Below the pieces are notes generated by a model that saw only the letters and a list, made by a program, of their open reading frames with translations, had not been told where the DNA came from and did no database searches. From Castanea sativa (Eukaryota > Streptophyta > Magnoliopsida > Fagales > Fagaceae): a stretch of DNA of 64,000 bases. Shown here one piece after another: positions 61,014-64,000 of the stretch (position 1 is its first letter; each line of letters begins with the position of its first letter). The position numbers and the translations under genes were made by a program. Where the stretch lies: positions 24,252,390-24,316,389 of the forward strand of contig NC_134016.1 of assembly GCF_040712315.1 (NCBI RefSeq), given 5' to 3'.

Positions 61014-62235
61014 CTGGACTCTGTTATAGTAGGATTACAAATACTGCCTCTCACTCGACCCCTTTGAGCAGGTCCCACTCTCATATCATTAATCCTTCTG
61101 GCAACTTTTACGTGTTTGCCCACCTAGACTTATCCTCCACTTTCAATGCTTATCTTGCTCATGTGCCATATCACCTCTTTTTGTTTTTTAACCCAACTAT
61201 GTGTTTCAAGGATGAGAATGTAATTTGACACAACTTAACGAGGTTTTAGACTGGAAGTGGTAGAAAACAATAATAATATAATAAGTGACTCGCATATGTT
61301 ATCAAGTTTTGGCCAAGTGTATTGTTGTAAAAGAACTATTTAAATGAATACATTCAACTTTATACTCTATTAATCACAATTTTAAACACTATTCTATTTT
61401 TTTCCTTATAAAATAACTATAAAAAAAAAAAAACAAACAAACACATAGCATAAAATGGAATAAAAATTGTGGGATACATGATTTATATTCATGACATTAG
61501 CGATGTTGTCTACATAAGTTTTGTAAATTGATTTGTCGTCAATTGTAAAATCTAGTTTAAGCATTTATTTATTATCTAGTTGAAGTGGTACCAATCACAT
61601 CATTGTCACATAAAATTTGTAATAATTTTAACAAAATCCCTATACTTTTGACCACAATTCTCACTTTTCAAAATCAAACAAGGCATTGAATTGTCAAGGG
61701 AGTAGTTTGATGGTTCACTTGTTCAATTGTTGGATTGATAATTAATTTATTTTAGTGTGTGTGTGTGTGTATAAGTTAAAATAATTACTTAAAAAAGATA
61801 AACTATAAAGTAAGAGATGATAAATATTCAAATATTCAATCAAACAAATCAATATTCAAACATACCAAAAATTGAAATTAATAGGATATTATTTTTTAGA
61901 AAATGACTAAAAGTAGCATATTTGAATTGATTTTTAGAGTCTAAAAAATCACTAGTTTTTCATGATTTAATCATTTTTTTTATGAATCTGATCCATATCG
62001 AATTAAAATTTGTGCTTGATTTAACCACTAATTAGGTACAATTTTGATAATTAAACTTTTGGCCCTTAAAATTTGAGAAAATCTAACGTCGCAACTTTTG
62101 TACGATAACTTGTTGAAGTAGTCAACTATGAGTGGTGGAAAGTGGTAGATCCATATAATAGTAATTGCTCATACCAAAGTTGTGTTCATAAAAGAACATT
62201 TAAAATTGGGAGTTGTTTTTAAGTTTGGTTATTTA
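61014..62235. other. Intergenic DNA
   Basis: No gene recognised. GT microsatellite near 61755-61772. AT-rich with short A and T runs. Confidence 0.5.
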
Positions 62236-62640
62236 GAGCATTAGTATCAAATATTTGAAAAAAAATTTATATTTTAACACATCAAGACTTACATTTGCTA
62301 CTGTAATATAGCATTTGACAATATACTCTACATTTCAAGTTCTATTTTCACATCTTAATCATTTATTTATTAATTCTCTTTCTTCTATCTCTTCCTCTTA
62401 TTCTATCTCTCTATGTTTGAAACTCACTAATATCAAAATTAAAAAAAAAAAAAAAAAAAAGCGCCAAGCTCTCAAAACCATTCACAATCCATCATCTCCA
62501 TAACCCATTCACAATCACAATTACCAAACTCATTCCAAAATCAACGATCAACCACGCTGATCTCCACCAGCTAATCTCATCATGCCGATCTCGATCTCCA
62601 CCATGATGGGGGCTGATCTCTATAGACCTTATCTTTCAAC
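62236..62640. repeat. MITE-family end plus CT- and GATCTC-rich repeat
   Basis: GAGCATTAGTATCAAATATTTG at 62236 matches the end of the MITE at 35161. The A run at 62440-62460 is followed by direct repeats of CCATTCACAATC (62478, 62504) and CTGATCTC/CGATCTC words (62558-62620). A right end was not identified. Confidence 0.4.
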
Positions 62641-63340
62641 TCTCATTTAACCTCACTTACATTGCATTAAATGTCATCACTATTTCATGTCTTTATGACA
62701 AGACTGTAAATTTGACCATTTGATCTCCAAATACATTTCATGAAATGAATCTTGAGGTCATAATGATCAAAACGATAGTTCATGAGTATTAATTAGACAA
62801 CTGAATTAAAAGATATCAAAGAAACATGTTTTAATGATAATGTGCACTTACATTAATTAGGTCTTGACCATATGTGATTATGATCTTTTAATTTTAATTA
62901 TTCTAATTTTAGTCCAAATTGAATTTAATGATGAGTCATAATGCTATTGGTTGAGGATAAGTTTTATGGTAAGGTTGCATGCATCCAATTTAATCTAAAG
63001 TCAAAGCATTTATTAATTTATGGATAGAATTCTAGAAATTGATAAATAAATAAATAGAGTTTTTAAAATTAATTTGCTAACCTTGAGGATAAAGAAAAAA
63101 AAAAAAAAAAAGTCAAAATTTAGGAGAATTAGATCCCAATTGAAAAGTAAAACTTACATAATGGAAAAGGAAAAGATCTGGAGGATCTGGGACTAAGTGC
63201 CGTCAGAACCTCTAGATTTTCTTCCCTTTTCAATTCGCCTTGCTCCCCACTCAAGTTGACTTTGATACCCACCTTTTTTCTTTAGAAAACCTAGTTTTTC
63301 TAGAGTCCCACATTGCCTCGAGATTCATCCTTAGCTCCCC
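62641..63340. other. Intergenic DNA
   Basis: No gene recognised. A run near 63092-63111. Confidence 0.45.
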
Positions 63341-63435
63341 CACATCTAGTATAAATACCCTTCTCTCCATTAGTTCCAAAAACACACCGAGTAAATCAAA
63401 AACTCCAAAAATTCTCAAAGCTTCCTCACAAACTG

Positions 63436-63477
<42 letters not shown>

Positions 63478-64000
63478 ATAGTTAGTAGTAGGAAGGTGTG
63501 TTTATTGTTTTGGGCTTCCTGATCTCAATTCACTAGAGGCGATAGTTTAGACCACCTGATCTCAAGCTATGAACTTCCTACTTACAAATCCCCCTTTGCA
63601 CGCACCCACACCCACACTTGTGAATTGCATGGCCCGTTTTCTCTTTCCTTTATGAGTGGCCAATTGGTTTAGGTCTAGAAACCAAAATGGAGGTTTATGT
63701 ATCAAAGACTAAGTTCAGAGTTAAGTTATGGGGATGAAAAGGTGTTAGACACCCAACCCTACCAAGCATATATGTGACTGCACCGTCTCGCATGGCTTAT
63801 TCCCTTAAAGGGAAGTATGCCTCAATTGAGTGGACTAGAGGCGAATATTTGGGAATTGCCACCTAGTTTAAGTCTAAGAACCAAATTGGGCATTTTGGGC
63901 CACTTACTTACATGCATAGGTCTACATACCAGATTGTGGGTTTGGAGTTTTGGTACGACTTGCGAAGGTGTTAGGTACCCAAAACTACCCGACTTGTGGT
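63341..64000 (+). mobile_element. LTR-like sequence running off the window edge
   Basis: AGTATAAATACCC (63350-63362) is a good TATA box, followed by a short leader and a (CT)n tract at 63439-63475. After it, two diverged direct copies occur: TTTAGGTCTAGAAACCAAA at 63668 and TTTAAGTCTAAGAACCAAA at 63868, each followed by AAGGTGTTAG-ACCCAA- at 63740 and 63966. Such GGTGTTAGGCACCC words are familiar in plant LTR retroelements. No coding region is present before the edge, so the type is undecided. Confidence 0.4.

Noticed and set aside
1..64000. CRISPR arrays, operons, bacterial promoters, tRNA or rRNA genes
   Set aside because: None seen; the sequence is plant nuclear DNA, and I found no tRNA cloverleaf or rRNA match by eye.

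Overview
This window is nuclear DNA from a flowering plant. Genes are split by GT-AG introns, intergenic DNA is AT-rich and full of microsatellites, and LTR retrotransposons, hAT elements, MITEs and LINE remnants fill the spaces. The three intact genes are typical of eudicots. The retroelement families look to me like those of woody Fagales (oak, chestnut, beech), but that is an impression from memory, not a search result.

Layout. (1) Positions 1 to about 20.1 kb are a nest of mobile DNA. A decayed copia-type remnant on the + strand (gag pieces, a plant-specific ORF, 3' LTR 18842-20139) was entered by a Mutator-like MITE (3484-3922, 10-bp duplication) and by a non-autonomous hAT element (3964-15128, 8-bp duplication). 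The hAT was then entered by a complete but decayed Ty3/gypsy element of the Tat lineage on the - strand (4256-14317, 597-bp LTRs, 5-bp duplication). The Tat element carries an extra archaeal-type RNase H domain and a spliced antisense ORF (5256-7441, + strand) with its own TATA box. A PIF/Harbinger-like MITE sits in the copia 3' LTR, and a solo LTR lies at 765-1745. (2) 20.1-36.5 kb holds a three-exon glycosyltransferase-like gene (22328-26593, -), then repeats, a LINE RNase H remnant and several MITEs. (3) 36525-41055 (-) is a complete 15-exon sucrose synthase of the SUS6/SUS7 clade, with a proline/glutamine-rich linker and a hydrophobic C-terminal tail. (4) 41-47 kb holds a hAT element built from ACCGG repeats and a LINE remnant broken by a MITE. 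(5) 47159-53245 (-) is a complete ARGONAUTE1 gene of 21 coding exons, with a recognisable miR168 target site and an intron-bearing leader. (6) 54.6-64 kb holds an isolated first exon of an Hsp70 gene, a three-copy tandem repeat, more hAT/MITE elements and an LTR-like repeat at the right edge.

The genes have no evident joint function. Sucrose synthase supplies UDP-glucose, the GT77-like enzyme is a Golgi-type transferase, and AGO1 is the main microRNA slicer. I found no new multi-gene system. The observation most worth following up is the antisense, promoter-bearing, multi-exon ORF inside the Tat element, together with the insertion order that can be read from the nest.
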